From: DASSFG01 sp035547915
Lineage (GTDB): Bacteria; Planctomycetota; Planctomycetia; Pirellulales; JAICIG01
Reading direction: 5' to 3'
Assembly (NCBI GenBank): GCA_035547915.1
Contig: DASZTS010000144.1
Location: forward strand, 62,001-126,000
Length of the DNA: 64,000 bases
Shown: piece by piece, positions 16,124 through 25,482 of the stretch
How positions within the stretch are numbered: the first letter of the stretch is position 1
How the letters are laid out: each line of letters starts with the position of its first letter
The notes under the pieces: model-generated
Told to the model about the DNA's origin: nothing
Database searches by the model: none
Seen by the model: only the letters and a program-made list of their open reading frames with translations
Position numbers and translations under genes: made by a program

Positions 16124-17143
16124 CTATTTGCTGGCGGCCTTTTCGACGTGTCCGCCGAATTGGAACCGCATGGCCGAGAGCAGCTTGTCTTGGAAATCGG
16201 ACTCACCGCGCGAGCTGAAGCGCTCGTAGAGTGCCGTGGTCAGCACGGGCACCGGCACCGCTTCGTCGATGGCCGCCTTGATCGTCCAGCGCCCCTCCCC
16301 CGAATCGGAAACGCGCCCCGCGAACTCGGCCAGCGAGGCGTCCTTGGCCAACGCGGCCGCCGTCAGGTCGAGCAGCCACGAGGCGATCACGCTGCCGCGT
16401 CGCCATACCTCCGCGATGTCGGGCAGATTGAGATCGTATTGGTAGTGCTCGGGATCGCGCAGCGGGGTCGTCTCGGCGTCGATCTCGTGCGTCCGTTTGC
16501 CGATGTTCGCGCAGTGCAACACGCCCAGCCCCTCGGCATAGGCGGCCATCACGCCGTACTCGATGCCGTTGTGGACCATTTTGACGAAGTGGCCGGCGCC
16601 GTTGGGGCCGCAATGCAAATAGCCCTGCTCGGCGGTGCTACCCCCAGACCGACCCGGCGTATGCGGGATGTCGCCGACGCCCGGAGCGAGCGTCTTGAAG
16701 ATCGGATCGAGCCGGCGAACTGCATCGTCGGGGCCGCCGATCATCATGCAGTAGCCGCGTTCCAACCCCCATACGCCGCCGCTGGTGCCCACGTCGACGT
16801 ATTCGATCTTCTTCGACGCCAGTTCCTTGGCCCGGCGGATGTCGTCGATGTAGTACGAGTTGCCGCCGTCGATCACGACGTCGCCCGGTTCGAGCAGGCC
16901 GACGAGTTCTTTGACCGTCTCGTCGACCACCGCGGCCGGCACCATCAACCAGATGGCCCGCGGCTTCTTGAGCTGTCCGACGAACGCCTTCAGATCCGAC
17001 GCGCCCGACGCCTTCTCCTTGACCAGGTCCTGCACCGCCTTGGCCGAACGGTCGAAGACCACGCACTCGTGCCCTCCTTTGAGCAACCGCCGCACCATGT
17101 TGGCGCCCATCCGGCCGAGTCCGATCATTCCGAGTTGCATCAT
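16124..17143 (-). CDS. gnd: 6-phosphogluconate dehydrogenase, short decarboxylating type
   Basis: The 339-aa enzyme oxidises and decarboxylates 6-phosphogluconate to ribulose 5-phosphate in the cytoplasm (pentose phosphate pathway). Visible are the Rossmann motif GMIGLGRMGANMVRRL and DGGNSYYIDDIRRA. The substrate and catalytic segments VDVGTSGGVWGLERGYCMMI and GAGHFVKMVHNGIEYGVM (Lys and Asn) follow. Its length matches the short YqeC/GntZ-like class rather than the 470-aa class. Transcription ends in the triple terminator array. Confidence 0.93.
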   Translation of the reverse strand: MMQLGMIGLGRMGANMVRRLLKGGHECVVFDRSAKAVQDLVKEKASGASDLKAFVGQLKKPRAIWLMVPAAVVDETVKELVGLLEPGDVVIDGGNSYYIDDIRRAKELASKKIEYVDVGTSGGVWGLERGYCMMIGGPDDAVRRLDPIFKTLAPGVGDIPHTPGRSGGSTAEQGYLHCGPNGAGHFVKMVHNGIEYGVMAAYAEGLGVLHCANIGKRTHEIDAETTPLRDPEHYQYDLNLPDIAEVWRRGSVIASWLLDLTAAALAKDASLAEFAGRVSDSGEGRWTIKAAIDEAVPVPVLTTALYERFSSRGESDFQDKLLSAMRFQFGGHVEKAASK

Positions 17144-17359
17144 CAGCTCCTTTGATAGTGGGTCACGGCTTCGCAGGGCTCGCGCGGGCCTCCGGCCTGG
17201 CCGTCCTTTCCCTACTTATGACAAAGCGTGGCCCGCAGGCAAGCCCTAACTCGGGAGCGGGCAGCCATCGGAACGGTCCTCGGCTCCTTTTCCGGCCGGA
17301 ACGCGCTGCGCAGGCACTCGCCGTTGCGCTTGCGCCTCGCGGCGACAGTAGCATCTACG

Positions 17360-18364
17360 CTACTTGACTCGCACGAGCTTCATGATGCGGCCGGCCACGT
17401 TCCAGTCTTGCACATAAAGATTCCCGTCCTTGTCCCAGTACGAGCCGTGCGTGCCGCTGAAGATGCCTTCCACCCACTGATCCTGAGGGATGTTGAAGTT
17501 CCCGCCTTTCGCGGGATCGGGGTTGTGGCCGAGAACCGCCATGATCGTGTTGCTCTTGTCGAGTATCACCACGCGGCCTTGCAGGTCGGGCACCGAGACG
17601 TAGTCTCCCTGGACGGCGGCCGAGGTCGGCATGCCCAAGCCCGTGATCACTTCGGCCAAGAAGTTTCCGTCGAGGTCGTAGTGCAGCAGCCGGCCCTTGG
17701 GCTGATGGTTGCGGTCGCAGATCAACAGCCGGGGCGGCTCGTAGCGCGTGTCGAGCACCATGCCGTGGGCCGTATTGAATTGCTTCAGATCGTTCCCCTT
17801 CGATCCGAAATGCATCAGGTACTTGCCCGTCTGATCGAATTTGAAGATGTAGTTGCTGGCATAGCCGTCCGACAAGAAGATGTCGCCGTTGGGGGCGACG
17901 ACGATGGCGGTCGGGTTGAACTGTGTCAGCTTCAGGCCCGACGCTTCGGGAAAGCCCAACTTGAGGACGATCTCGCCGCTATGGGCATTGAACTTGATCC
18001 CTTCGGCGTTGGCGTTGCGCGCGCCGTAGATGAACTCGTCGCCGCCTTCCTGACGGATCTTCATGTCGTGGATGCGGGAGTATTTGTCGCCCAGATACTC
18101 TTGAATCACCTTGCCGTCCGGCGAGAAGACGACGACCCCCTTGTCGGCGCTCGTGTAAACGTTACCGTCCTTGTCGATGACGACCGACCCGTGCGTGGGC
18201 CCCAGGGCCGACTGTCCGTCGGGCCGCAGCCCCCAACCCGGCACCGTGTCGAAGGTCATCAGCCCGCAACCCATGCGGACGGGCTTGGCCTTCTCCTGCG
18301 AGAGGGCCGGCGAAGCGACAAGAAAGGCGATCATCGCGGCGAGACAAGGTGCGAAGCTCTTCAT
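17360..18364 (-). CDS. Secreted NHL/beta-propeller protein
   Basis: The 334-aa protein starts with a signal peptide (MKSFAPCLAAMIAFLVASPA). NHL-type repeats follow: GSVVIDKDGNVYTSADKGVV, PTAIVVAPNGDIFLSDGYAS, and a last one near WDKDGNLYVQDWN. These resemble the six-bladed propeller of peptidyl-amidating lyase-like proteins, which are common and uncharacterised in planctomycetes. It is probably periplasmic and likely binds a ligand or protein; the activity is not known. Confidence 0.75.
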   Translation of the reverse strand: MKSFAPCLAAMIAFLVASPALSQEKAKPVRMGCGLMTFDTVPGWGLRPDGQSALGPTHGSVVIDKDGNVYTSADKGVVVFSPDGKVIQEYLGDKYSRIHDMKIRQEGGDEFIYGARNANAEGIKFNAHSGEIVLKLGFPEASGLKLTQFNPTAIVVAPNGDIFLSDGYASNYIFKFDQTGKYLMHFGSKGNDLKQFNTAHGMVLDTRYEPPRLLICDRNHQPKGRLLHYDLDGNFLAEVITGLGMPTSAAVQGDYVSVPDLQGRVVILDKSNTIMAVLGHNPDPAKGGNFNIPQDQWVEGIFSGTHGSYWDKDGNLYVQDWNVAGRIMKLVRVK

Positions 18365-18417
18365 GCTGCGGACTCCTGGTTGGGCGTGTAGTCAGGGCGT
18401 AGGGTGGGAATTATTTA

Positions 18418-18486
18418 GAGCCGATCCGAAAACCTGCTGGCGAGTCGAATCGTTCCTGTCGCAACATCGGTTCTCGGACAGACTCT
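18418..18486. mobile_element. MITE-B copy 1
   Basis: A 69-bp element with imperfect terminal inverted repeats (GAGCCGATCCGAAAACC at the left, complement of GAGTCTGTCCGAGAACC at the right), flanked by TA on both sides. It differs at one base from the copy at 32500-32568. It is non-coding and lies in the leader of the propeller gene. Confidence 0.8.
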
Positions 18487-18841
18487 TAGCGAGCGCGGAA
18501 GCGGTCTTCAACGGCTATCCCGTTTCTCTGCCGCAACCAGTATCCGGTCGGTCGCCGCCCGTTTCAATCAGTTCCCGCGAGATTCCCGACACGGGCCCGG
18601 CAGCGGGATGGCAGGTTACCCGCACCCCAGAGCCTGCCGCGCCGCCCGAGCGGCAACGGCGGGCGGTGGCGGTGAATTGAAGCAATGAGCGGACGGGTCG
18701 AGTAGGCAAGGGGCTGACCACGGGGCAAGGGTTTCACCACCCGCTTCCGAACTCAACGGTCCAGGAAATCGGCCGCGCGTAACCTTTGCACGATGCCGCC
18801 GCACTCTTTCCCATTGAGGGTGTCGGCGACGGCCTCTCGAT
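18487..18841. other. Gene-poor stretch ending in a terminator
   Basis: About 355 bp with no convincing protein frame. It is GC-rich with several short inverted repeats and ends in a strong plus-strand terminator at 18842. A small RNA is possible, but the sequence matches no RNA family I can recognise. Confidence 0.4.
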
Positions 18842-18879
18842 CCCGGTCAGAGTTCCCGGCTCTGATCGGGTTTTTTCTT
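18842..18879 (+). terminator. Strong Rho-independent terminator
   Basis: CCCGGTCAGAG and CTCTGATCGGG (one G-T pair) enclose a 7-nt loop and are followed by TTTTTTCTT. No plus-strand gene is recognised upstream within 800 bp. It either ends an unrecognised transcript or serves another role. Confidence 0.75.
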
Positions 18880-18880
18880 G

Positions 18881-18981
18881 GAGCAACCGACAAAACCAGA
18901 TCGGACTCCGAAAAGATCGGCGTTTCACGGCCGATTATTCGCCCACGGCGTTCCGACTTCCGGGATTTTGTCAGTCGCTCT
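18881..18981 (+). mobile_element. MITE-A copy
   Basis: Begins GAGCAACCGACAAAACC and ends TTTTGTCAGTCGCTCT. It is flanked by TG on both sides and inserted just after the terminator T-run. It is intergenic. Confidence 0.8.
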
Positions 18982-19069
18982 TGACCGACGACCAAATCGA
19001 CGCGAGGCGCCGGACGTCGCGCACGTTTGACAACGCTTTTCGACGGATCCGGTGATTCGCTTCGGCTTT

Positions 19070-19657
19070 TCAGCCGATCGGCTCGAGCAGATGATCGTCG
19101 ATCTCGATCGAGACGCCTTGTTGCAACAGGCTGACGGAGACGATCATGCGACACCTGCGACGGCGGGCCACCACCGTGCCTTCGACACCCGCCAGGGCGC
19201 CACTCTTTACGCGAACTTGGTCGCCGGCCTTGAGACGGCTTTCCACCGTCAGCGGGGCGCCTGCCGAAATCAAGCGCGACAGGTCGTGTAATTGGCGAGT
19301 CAGCAAGCGAGGGTCCGCGACGCTGAGAAAGTGGGCAATCCGGTTGGTAATCATGATCGAGTGCCGTTCCAGCTCGTTGCCAAAAAGGAACACATAGCCG
19401 GTGAACAAGGGGAGGTGCGAGACCTGCTTGCGGCCGCGAACGATCTTGGTCTGGCTGATCGTCGGCAAGTAAAAGGACATCTCGCGACACAACAGATCGC
19501 GCGCCACGCTCTTCTCCTGGCGTGGCTTGGTATGCATCACCCACCAGGTGCGATCGCTCGTTTCGGCTCCGCGAAGGGGTGCCTCATGGTCCGATACGGC
19601 CAATCCAGCCAGCAGGTTCGCGGGGAAGCAGTCCGTCTCCGCGCTCAAAATGGGCAT
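19070..19657 (-). CDS. NusG-like specialised elongation factor
   Basis: The 195-aa protein starts MPILSAETDCFPANLLAGLA, the usual planctomycete head. It has an NGN-like domain (TWWVMHTKPRQEKSVARDLL; HLPLFTGYVFLF) and a C-terminal KOW domain (GDQVRVKSGALAGVEGTVVA). NusG paralogs of this RfaH/UpxY type bind RNA polymerase and help transcription of long operons, often polysaccharide genes. No such operon lies downstream here, so the target is unknown. Upstream in-frame starts to 19720 are less likely. Confidence 0.8.
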   Translation of the reverse strand: MPILSAETDCFPANLLAGLAVSDHEAPLRGAETSDRTWWVMHTKPRQEKSVARDLLCREMSFYLPTISQTKIVRGRKQVSHLPLFTGYVFLFGNELERHSIMITNRIAHFLSVADPRLLTRQLHDLSRLISAGAPLTVESRLKAGDQVRVKSGALAGVEGTVVARRRRCRMIVSVSLLQQGVSIEIDDHLLEPIG

Positions 19658-20327
19658 GAATCCGTTCCTTTTTTCGGGCTCCATCCAACGCAGTTCGCAC
19701 GGCGACTGCCGACCCACCACGAGATTACTCTGCGATTACGGCCGAGGGAAGTACCCGTGTCAAAATGGGTCGAAAACACTGATTGTAATGACCACAGCAA
19801 TCATAGCGATCTTGTCGCCCAACACCATGCGGTTTATAGTCTTACGAGAGTCTGTCTGACGTGGTTCGCCCCACGACGGGAAGAGGCATCCCGTTCGATC
19901 TATTCAAAGATGGCTCAATTGGTCGAGGTCAAGGAATGACCCTTCGATCTTGGTCTTGTGCGGGGGCTCGCTGTGGCACTGGTTCGCGGCACGAGCGTGC
20001 GGTCGAGCGACTTCGTCTGTTGCGCACCGACGCACCGCGCCACCCGCAGCCCCTTCTGGCTGGCTCCCCTATATGGGCCGCAATCGGCGGCCGGTGCAAC
20101 CTTTTTCCGAACGCTGCCACCAGACCTCTATTCCGCCATCGTAGCGCAGCGGCGCGAGTCGCGGGCGGAGAGGCGCTGGTCCGGAGAAGAGGGGCGCTGC
20201 CGGGCCGAGCCTGCTTCAGCCGTCCCCCCTCGACGGACGCGGCACGCCTCCGTCGTCCACACAGCGGCCGTTCTTCAAAGACACCCCTAACCGCGCCCCG
20301 GCTTGCGACCGGTTGGCAAGAAACCTC
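19658..20327. other. Intergenic region without a convincing gene
   Basis: About 670 bp between the divergent NusG-like and PilZ-like genes. It includes an AT-richer stretch (19760-19850), a likely promoter zone for the NusG-like gene. Frames to the right of this have no protein character that I can support. Confidence 0.4.
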
Positions 20328-20681
20328 ATGATGCCGCACCCGACAAGTTTCGTGGAACTGATTCGCCGCCTGGCTCCCGACGTACCCGAAGATACGTGCG
20401 GTTGTCCGCCGCTGGTCGCCTCGGCCATCGAAATGCAGGCGGCGACTGGCAAGAGGCAGCGTCCGTTCTGGGTCATCGTGCATTCGCTGACCGACCACGG
20501 GCTGCGGCTGTTGCATGCCCGGCCGCTGCATTCCACCGGTCTTTGTCTGCGAATCCAGACCAAGGATGGCGCGGTGGTGCAAGCCATGCTCGTCGCCAAA
20601 GAGAGCCACCCCAATGGGCCGCTCTTCGAGACGTCGGCCGAGTTCCACCGCGTCGGTCTCGATGTCGGCCAGTTGGCCTGA
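20328..20681 (+). CDS. Small protein, possibly PilZ-like
   Basis: A 117-aa protein starting MMPHPTSFVELIRRLAPDVP. A beta-rich segment (FWVIVHSLTDHGLRLLHARP; GLCLRIQTKDGAVVQAMLVA) resembles the barrel of PilZ-type domains. The canonical RxxxR and D/NxSxxG motifs are not clear, so c-di-GMP binding is not claimed. Confidence 0.5.
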   Translation: MMPHPTSFVELIRRLAPDVPEDTCGCPPLVASAIEMQAATGKRQRPFWVIVHSLTDHGLRLLHARPLHSTGLCLRIQTKDGAVVQAMLVAKESHPNGPLFETSAEFHRVGLDVGQLA

Positions 20682-20888
20682 CGTCGGCGTCGCAAGCGGT
20701 AATTTTGAAGCCGCCCTATCGGTTTCGGCGACCTTCGGAGTTGATTCGAAGGCGGGTTGAAGTACGGACCGGCAACATCACGATGCCGGCCCGAATCGGG
20801 CCAGAAATGCTTGCGGCGGTGTGCCGGACGGAGCAGAATCCAACTGTCAGGACCACGCCACGCTTTTCGCCGCCCGCTGTCACTTGCC

Positions 20889-22301
20889 ATGGTTCGCTCC
20901 CTCCGCTCGCGACCGGCATCCGTGTTTTGTTTGCTCGTCACCGCTTGCGCGGTGATCGGCGTGACGTCGGCCGGCTCGGCGCGGGCGCCGTACAAGACGC
21001 CGTGCGTGCTTGTCATCCTGGCCGACGATCTAGGCCGCGGCGACTATTCGGCCTTCGGCACTCCCGATATCCGCACGCCCAACATCGACCGCCTGTTTGC
21101 CGAGGGCAGGTCGTGCGACAATTTCTTCGCGAACAGTTGCGTCTGTTCGCCGACGCGGGCGGCCCTGCTGACCGGCTGCTATCCCGATCGCGTCGGCGTG
21201 CCGGGCGTCATCCGCGATGAGCCCGAAGATTCGTGGGGCTATCTGGCGCCGGGCGCCACGCTCCTGCCGCACGTCTTGCGACAGGCCGGCTATCACACGG
21301 CAATCGCGGGCAAATGGCACCTGGGTTATGACCCTCCCAACCGCCCCAATGACCGAGGATTCGATCTCTTCCACGGTTTCTTGGGCGACATGATGGACGA
21401 TTACCGCACTCATTTGCGGCACGGCCACAACTTCATGCGCCGCGACGCGGAAACGATCTCGCCGGAAGGGCACGCCACCGATCTCTTCACCGACTGGGCC
21501 TGTCAGTATCTCGACGAGCGAGCGAAGGCGGACGACGAACGGCCCTTCTTTCTCTATCTGGCCTATAACGCGCCGCACGGGCCGATCCAGCCTCCTCGCG
21601 AATGGCTCGACAGGATCCGCCGCCGCGAGCCCGAGCTATCGCCCAAGCGGGCCGGGTTGGTGGCACTCATCGAACACCTCGACGCGGGCATCGGCCGCGT
21701 GCTCGACAAGCTCGACGAAACGGGCCTCGCCGAGCAGACGCTCGTGCTCTTCACGTCCGACAACGGCGGCCTGCTCGGCGACGAGGCGCACAATGGCCCG
21801 TGGCGGAGCGGCAAAACCCACATGTACGAAGGGGGCCTGCGCGTGCCATGTGCCGTGCGCTGGCCGGGGCAGATCGCGCCGGGCACGCATACCGACCAGC
21901 TCGCGCTGAGCATGGACCTCTTTCCGACCGTGTTGGCCGCGGCCGAAGTGAGCCCTCCCGACGGCATCGACGGCGTGAGCTTCCTGCCGCAATTACTGGG
22001 CGAACCGGCGGCACGTGCCGACCGGGAAGTCTACTTCGTGCGCCGCGAAGGGGGCCCGGCCTATGGCGGCAAGACGATCGAAGCGCTCCGGCGCGGCGAT
22101 TGGAAGCTTGTACAAAACAACCCCTTCGGGCCGCCGGAACTCTATCATCTGGCGAGCGACCCTCAGGAAACGACCGATCTGGCGGCCAAAGAACGGCAAA
22201 AGTTCTTGGAACTTGCCGCCGCCCTGCGGCTGCACGTGCAGCGCGGCGGACAGGTGCCCTGGCAAGCCCCTACCTCCTCGGCCAGCCTGTCTTCTCCGTG
22301 A
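20889..22301 (+). CDS. Secreted type I sulfatase
   Basis: The 470-aa enzyme starts at MVRSLRSRPASVFCLLVTAC with a signal peptide and probably works in the periplasm on sulfated polysaccharides. Metal ligands are in VLVILADDLGRGDYS. The formylglycine signature is C86-S-P-T-R90, the Cys type that needs a formylglycine-generating enzyme. AGKWHLGYDPP carries the conserved K and H, and LFTSDNGGLLGDE carries further ligands. The C-terminus IEALRRGDWKLV and HLASDPQETTDLA is typical. The specific substrate cannot be told. Confidence 0.92.
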   Translation: MVRSLRSRPASVFCLLVTACAVIGVTSAGSARAPYKTPCVLVILADDLGRGDYSAFGTPDIRTPNIDRLFAEGRSCDNFFANSCVCSPTRAALLTGCYPDRVGVPGVIRDEPEDSWGYLAPGATLLPHVLRQAGYHTAIAGKWHLGYDPPNRPNDRGFDLFHGFLGDMMDDYRTHLRHGHNFMRRDAETISPEGHATDLFTDWACQYLDERAKADDERPFFLYLAYNAPHGPIQPPREWLDRIRRREPELSPKRAGLVALIEHLDAGIGRVLDKLDETGLAEQTLVLFTSDNGGLLGDEAHNGPWRSGKTHMYEGGLRVPCAVRWPGQIAPGTHTDQLALSMDLFPTVLAAAEVSPPDGIDGVSFLPQLLGEPAARADREVYFVRREGGPAYGGKTIEALRRGDWKLVQNNPFGPPELYHLASDPQETTDLAAKERQKFLELAAALRLHVQRGGQVPWQAPTSSASLSSP

Positions 22302-22310
22302 CAGACGGTG

Positions 22311-22847
22311 TCATAACAAGCCGCCGATGACGCGGGCGGCGTGCAGCAGGTCGTCGACGATGTAATCTGGCCGGACGGCGGCATCGGTGGCGTGGCGAAG
22401 TCCATATCCGGTGCGCACCAGCAGCGTGGTGGCGCCGATCGCCTGACCCAGATCGACGTCGCAGGGCTTGTCGCCGATGACGAACGACGCCCAGGCGGAA
22501 AACTCGTGGTCGCGGGCCACGGCTTCGACCAGGCCCGGCAGCGGTTTGCGGCAACGGCAACCTGCGTCGGGATGGTGGGTGCAACAGGCGATCGCGGCGA
22601 GTTCGACGCCGGAGACCCGCAGCAGTTCGCGTAGGCGATCATGGATCTGCTCCAACCGGGCCTCGTCGAACAGGCCGCGGGCCACCCCCGATTGGTTCGT
22701 CACCACGGCGAGCCCCAGGCCGAGTCGCTGCATTTCGGCAAGGCCGGCGGCTGCGTTAGGCAGTAGTTCGATCTGCTCGGGATCCGACAGATAGTGCCGT
22801 TCGACGTTGATCGTCCCGTCGCGGTCGAGGAGCACGAATCGCTTCAT
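22311..22847 (-). CDS. gmhB: D-glycero-D-manno-heptose-1,7-bisphosphate 7-phosphatase
   Basis: The 178-aa HAD-family enzyme removes the 7-phosphate in ADP-heptose synthesis for lipopolysaccharide. HAD motif I is LLDRDGTINVERHYL, motif II VVTNQSGVARG, and motifs III/IV RKPLPGL and VIGDKPCDVDLGQAIG. The zinc-binding CTHHPDAGCRCRKP loop is diagnostic of GmhB. It is convergent with the sulfatase, whose stop is 9 bp away. Confidence 0.9.
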   Translation of the reverse strand: MKRFVLLDRDGTINVERHYLSDPEQIELLPNAAAGLAEMQRLGLGLAVVTNQSGVARGLFDEARLEQIHDRLRELLRVSGVELAAIACCTHHPDAGCRCRKPLPGLVEAVARDHEFSAWASFVIGDKPCDVDLGQAIGATTLLVRTGYGLRHATDAAVRPDYIVDDLLHAARVIGGLL

Positions 22848-23101
22848 GAACTGTGTGGACGGTTCGATTCGCCAACGGGTTATCGGATCAGTCCGGCGCT
22901 AAAGCCTATCGACAACCGGTGTCGCGGGTTATCGCATCGGCTTCAAAAATTATCCGGGTTGGTTTATGTGGCTGCAAGCCGCGTTTTCCTGACATGCCGT
23001 TCGCTCACGGCGGTTCGGCTCGACCGCAATTGACGCAGACCGCGAAGGCGACCTATCATCCGGCCCGATCCACCTCAACTTCTCCCGAGACCGGCCGAGT
23101 G

Positions 23102-24535
23102 ATGCTTGCTCTCCAGTCGACGCGCGTGCTCCCGCGGCAGTTGACATCGACCGCCCAACGCACGGCCCACCTGATCGGTATCGCGGGGGCCGGCATGCAA
23201 TCGCTGGCCGAGGCGCTGGTCGATCAGGGGTGGACCGTCACGGGGTCCGACCTGGCACCCGAGCAGGCCCGCTGGTTGTGGAGCAAGGGCGTGCTCGTCC
23301 ATCGCGGCCATGCCGCGCGGCAGATGCCGGCCGACGCGCGTCTGGTGGTCTACAGCGATGCGGTCGGCGTTGAGAACCCCGAGCGGCAACGCGCCCACGA
23401 GCTGGGCCTGCCCGAATACAGCTATCCGCAGATGGTGGGCGAATTGATGAAGGGCCGCATCGGCCTGGCCGTGGCGGGCACGCACGGCAAGAGCACGACG
23501 ACGGCCCTCACCGCCGAAATCCTCATCGCCGCCGGTCTCGATCCGTCGGTCATCGGGGGCGGCACGCCGCTCGGCCAGACCTCCGGCGGACGGCACGGAC
23601 AGGGCCGCTATCTGTTGGCCGAAGCGTGCGAATATCACCGCAACTTCCTGCACCTTTGTCCGCGCCTGGCCGCCCTCACGGGCATCGAGCCCGATCATTT
23701 CGATTGCTTTCCGTCCGACGCCGAGTTGACTGCGGCGTTTGGCGACTTTGTCCGGCGATTGCCGCGCAGCGGAACACTCGTCCTCAACGCCGACTGTCCG
23801 GTCGCCCGCAAGGTGGCGGGTATGACCCGTGCGCGGATCGTCACGTACGGCCTCGACGCGCCGGCCGACTGGCGTGCAGAAATCCTGTCGCAGAACGGGG
23901 GTCGGTTCCAAGTCGACCTGCTGCGGCCCGGCGGACGGATCGCGAAGATCAGCCTATCCCTCCCCGGCCGCCACAACCTGCAAAACGCGCTAGCCGCGGC
24001 CGCCTTGGCCGCCCAAGCGGGGGCCGGCGACGAGGCGATCGCACAGGGGCTGACCCGGTTTGCCGGGCTGGCACGGCGGCTGGAACGGGTCGGGCTGTGG
24101 CGCGAGGCCGCCTGGTACGACGACTACGCCCACCACCCGACGGCCGTTCGCGCGACGCTGGCCACCGTCCGGCAGATGTTCCCCAGTCGCCGGATTTGGT
24201 GTATCTTTCAACCCCACCAGGTATCGCGGACCCGTCGGCTGCTGGACGAGTTCGCGGCGAGCCTGCAAAATGCCGATCGTGTGGCGATCGCCGAGGTTTT
24301 TCCGGCGCGCGAGATGCCCGGCCCCGCGTGCTCCGCGGTCGCCGCCGAATTGGCCGAGCGCACACGAGCACAGGGGACAGATGTGCTCGGCGGACACACG
24401 CTCGACCGCCTGGCCGACGAGGTCGGAGAAGAAGTTGCCGCGGGCGACGTGCTGCTCACGCTGGGGGCCGGCGACATCCGGAAGATTTGGAATGCCACTG
24501 CAAGACGAATTCGAACGTATCGTGCGGCTGGCTGA
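23102..24535 (+). CDS. murC: UDP-N-acetylmuramate-L-alanine ligase
   Basis: The 477-aa cytoplasmic ligase adds L-Ala to UDP-MurNAc, the first peptide step of peptidoglycan synthesis. It has an N-terminal GIAGAGMQSLAEAL, the ATP loop GTHGKST at residues 126-132, EACEYHRNFL in place of the common EADE-S, and DDYAHHPTAV near the C-terminal domain. The start at 23102 is chosen because upstream residues do not match the family. It overlaps murB by 44 nt. Its presence supports peptidoglycan in this planctomycete. Confidence 0.92.
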   Translation: MLALQSTRVLPRQLTSTAQRTAHLIGIAGAGMQSLAEALVDQGWTVTGSDLAPEQARWLWSKGVLVHRGHAARQMPADARLVVYSDAVGVENPERQRAHELGLPEYSYPQMVGELMKGRIGLAVAGTHGKSTTTALTAEILIAAGLDPSVIGGGTPLGQTSGGRHGQGRYLLAEACEYHRNFLHLCPRLAALTGIEPDHFDCFPSDAELTAAFGDFVRRLPRSGTLVLNADCPVARKVAGMTRARIVTYGLDAPADWRAEILSQNGGRFQVDLLRPGGRIAKISLSLPGRHNLQNALAAAALAAQAGAGDEAIAQGLTRFAGLARRLERVGLWREAAWYDDYAHHPTAVRATLATVRQMFPSRRIWCIFQPHQVSRTRRLLDEFAASLQNADRVAIAEVFPAREMPGPACSAVAAELAERTRAQGTDVLGGHTLDRLADEVGEEVAAGDVLLTLGAGDIRKIWNATARRIRTYRAAG

Positions 24536-25370
24536 ACCGCTCGCGGCGCACACCTGGTTCCATCTGGGTGGCCCGGCCGAGTATTTCGCCGAACCGCGCG
24601 ACGCCGACGAGTTGGCCAAGCTCGTCACGCGTTGTCAGCAGGAAGAACTGCCCGTCCGGTTGTTGGGCGGCGGATCGAATGTGCTGGTGCGCGACGAAGG
24701 CGTGCCGGGGGTCGTGGTGCGCCTGCCCGAAGCCGGCTTCGCCCAGGTCGAGATCCGCGGCCGGCGGGTCATCGCGGGCGGCGCGGCCAAACTGGGGCAC
24801 GTCATCTCCACCACCGTGCGCGAAGGGTTGGCTGGCTTGGAGACGCTGGTCGGCATTCCCGGCACCATCGGCGGTGCATTGCACGGCAACGCGGGGAGCC
24901 GCGGCGGCGACATCGGTCAATGGACCGAGCAGGCCACGGTGATGGCCCGTAGCGGCGAGGTCAGCCAGCGTCAGCGCGACGAACTCGTGTTCGCCTACCG
25001 CCAGAGCAGCCTCGACGACCTGGTCATCCTGGCGGCAGAGTTCGAGTTGGAACCCGACGATCCGGAGCAGCTCACCAAACGCATGCAGCAGCAGTGGATC
25101 GTGAAGAAGAGCGCCCAACCGCTCGGCCATCAGAGCGCCGGTTGCATCTTCAAGAATCCGCGCGGCATGAGCGCCGGCTTACTCATCGACCAGGCCGGCC
25201 TGAAGGGCACGCGCATCGGCGGTGCCGAAGTGAGCGACCGCCATGCGAACTTCATCGTCGCCGAGGCCGGTGCCACGGCCCAGGACGTGTTGCGGCTGAT
25301 CGAACTCGTGCGCAGCCGCGTGGCCGACCGGCTGGGAGTCGAACTGGAGATGGAGATCGAGGTTTGGTAA
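24492..25370 (+). CDS. murB: UDP-N-acetylenolpyruvoylglucosamine reductase
   Basis: The 292-aa FAD enzyme reduces UDP-GlcNAc-enolpyruvate to UDP-MurNAc. FAD motifs are RLLGGGSNVLVRDEG and GIPGTIGGALHGNAG. The catalytic region YRQSSLDD and SAGCIFKNPRGMSAGLLIDQ, then HANFIVAEAG, mark a type II MurB. The usual Ser of SAGSxF appears as Cys (SAGCIF), a known variant. The start at 24492 lies inside murC, giving translational coupling. Confidence 0.92.
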   Translation: MPLQDEFERIVRLAEPLAAHTWFHLGGPAEYFAEPRDADELAKLVTRCQQEELPVRLLGGGSNVLVRDEGVPGVVVRLPEAGFAQVEIRGRRVIAGGAAKLGHVISTTVREGLAGLETLVGIPGTIGGALHGNAGSRGGDIGQWTEQATVMARSGEVSQRQRDELVFAYRQSSLDDLVILAAEFELEPDDPEQLTKRMQQQWIVKKSAQPLGHQSAGCIFKNPRGMSAGLLIDQAGLKGTRIGGAEVSDRHANFIVAEAGATAQDVLRLIELVRSRVADRLGVELEMEIEVW

Positions 25371-25482
25371 CGGGGTAAGAGCCGGTTCGAGAAGGGTGCG
25401 CTTGCCGATCGGTTGCCGGGATGGCTCGACTCGCCGATTGTTTTTGAATCAGTCTTAAAAAATGCCGTCAAGGAGGATGGCC

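Noticed and set aside
18487..18841. RNase P RNA, tmRNA or cobalamin riboswitch
   Set aside because: None of the conserved blocks of these RNAs could be found on either strand.
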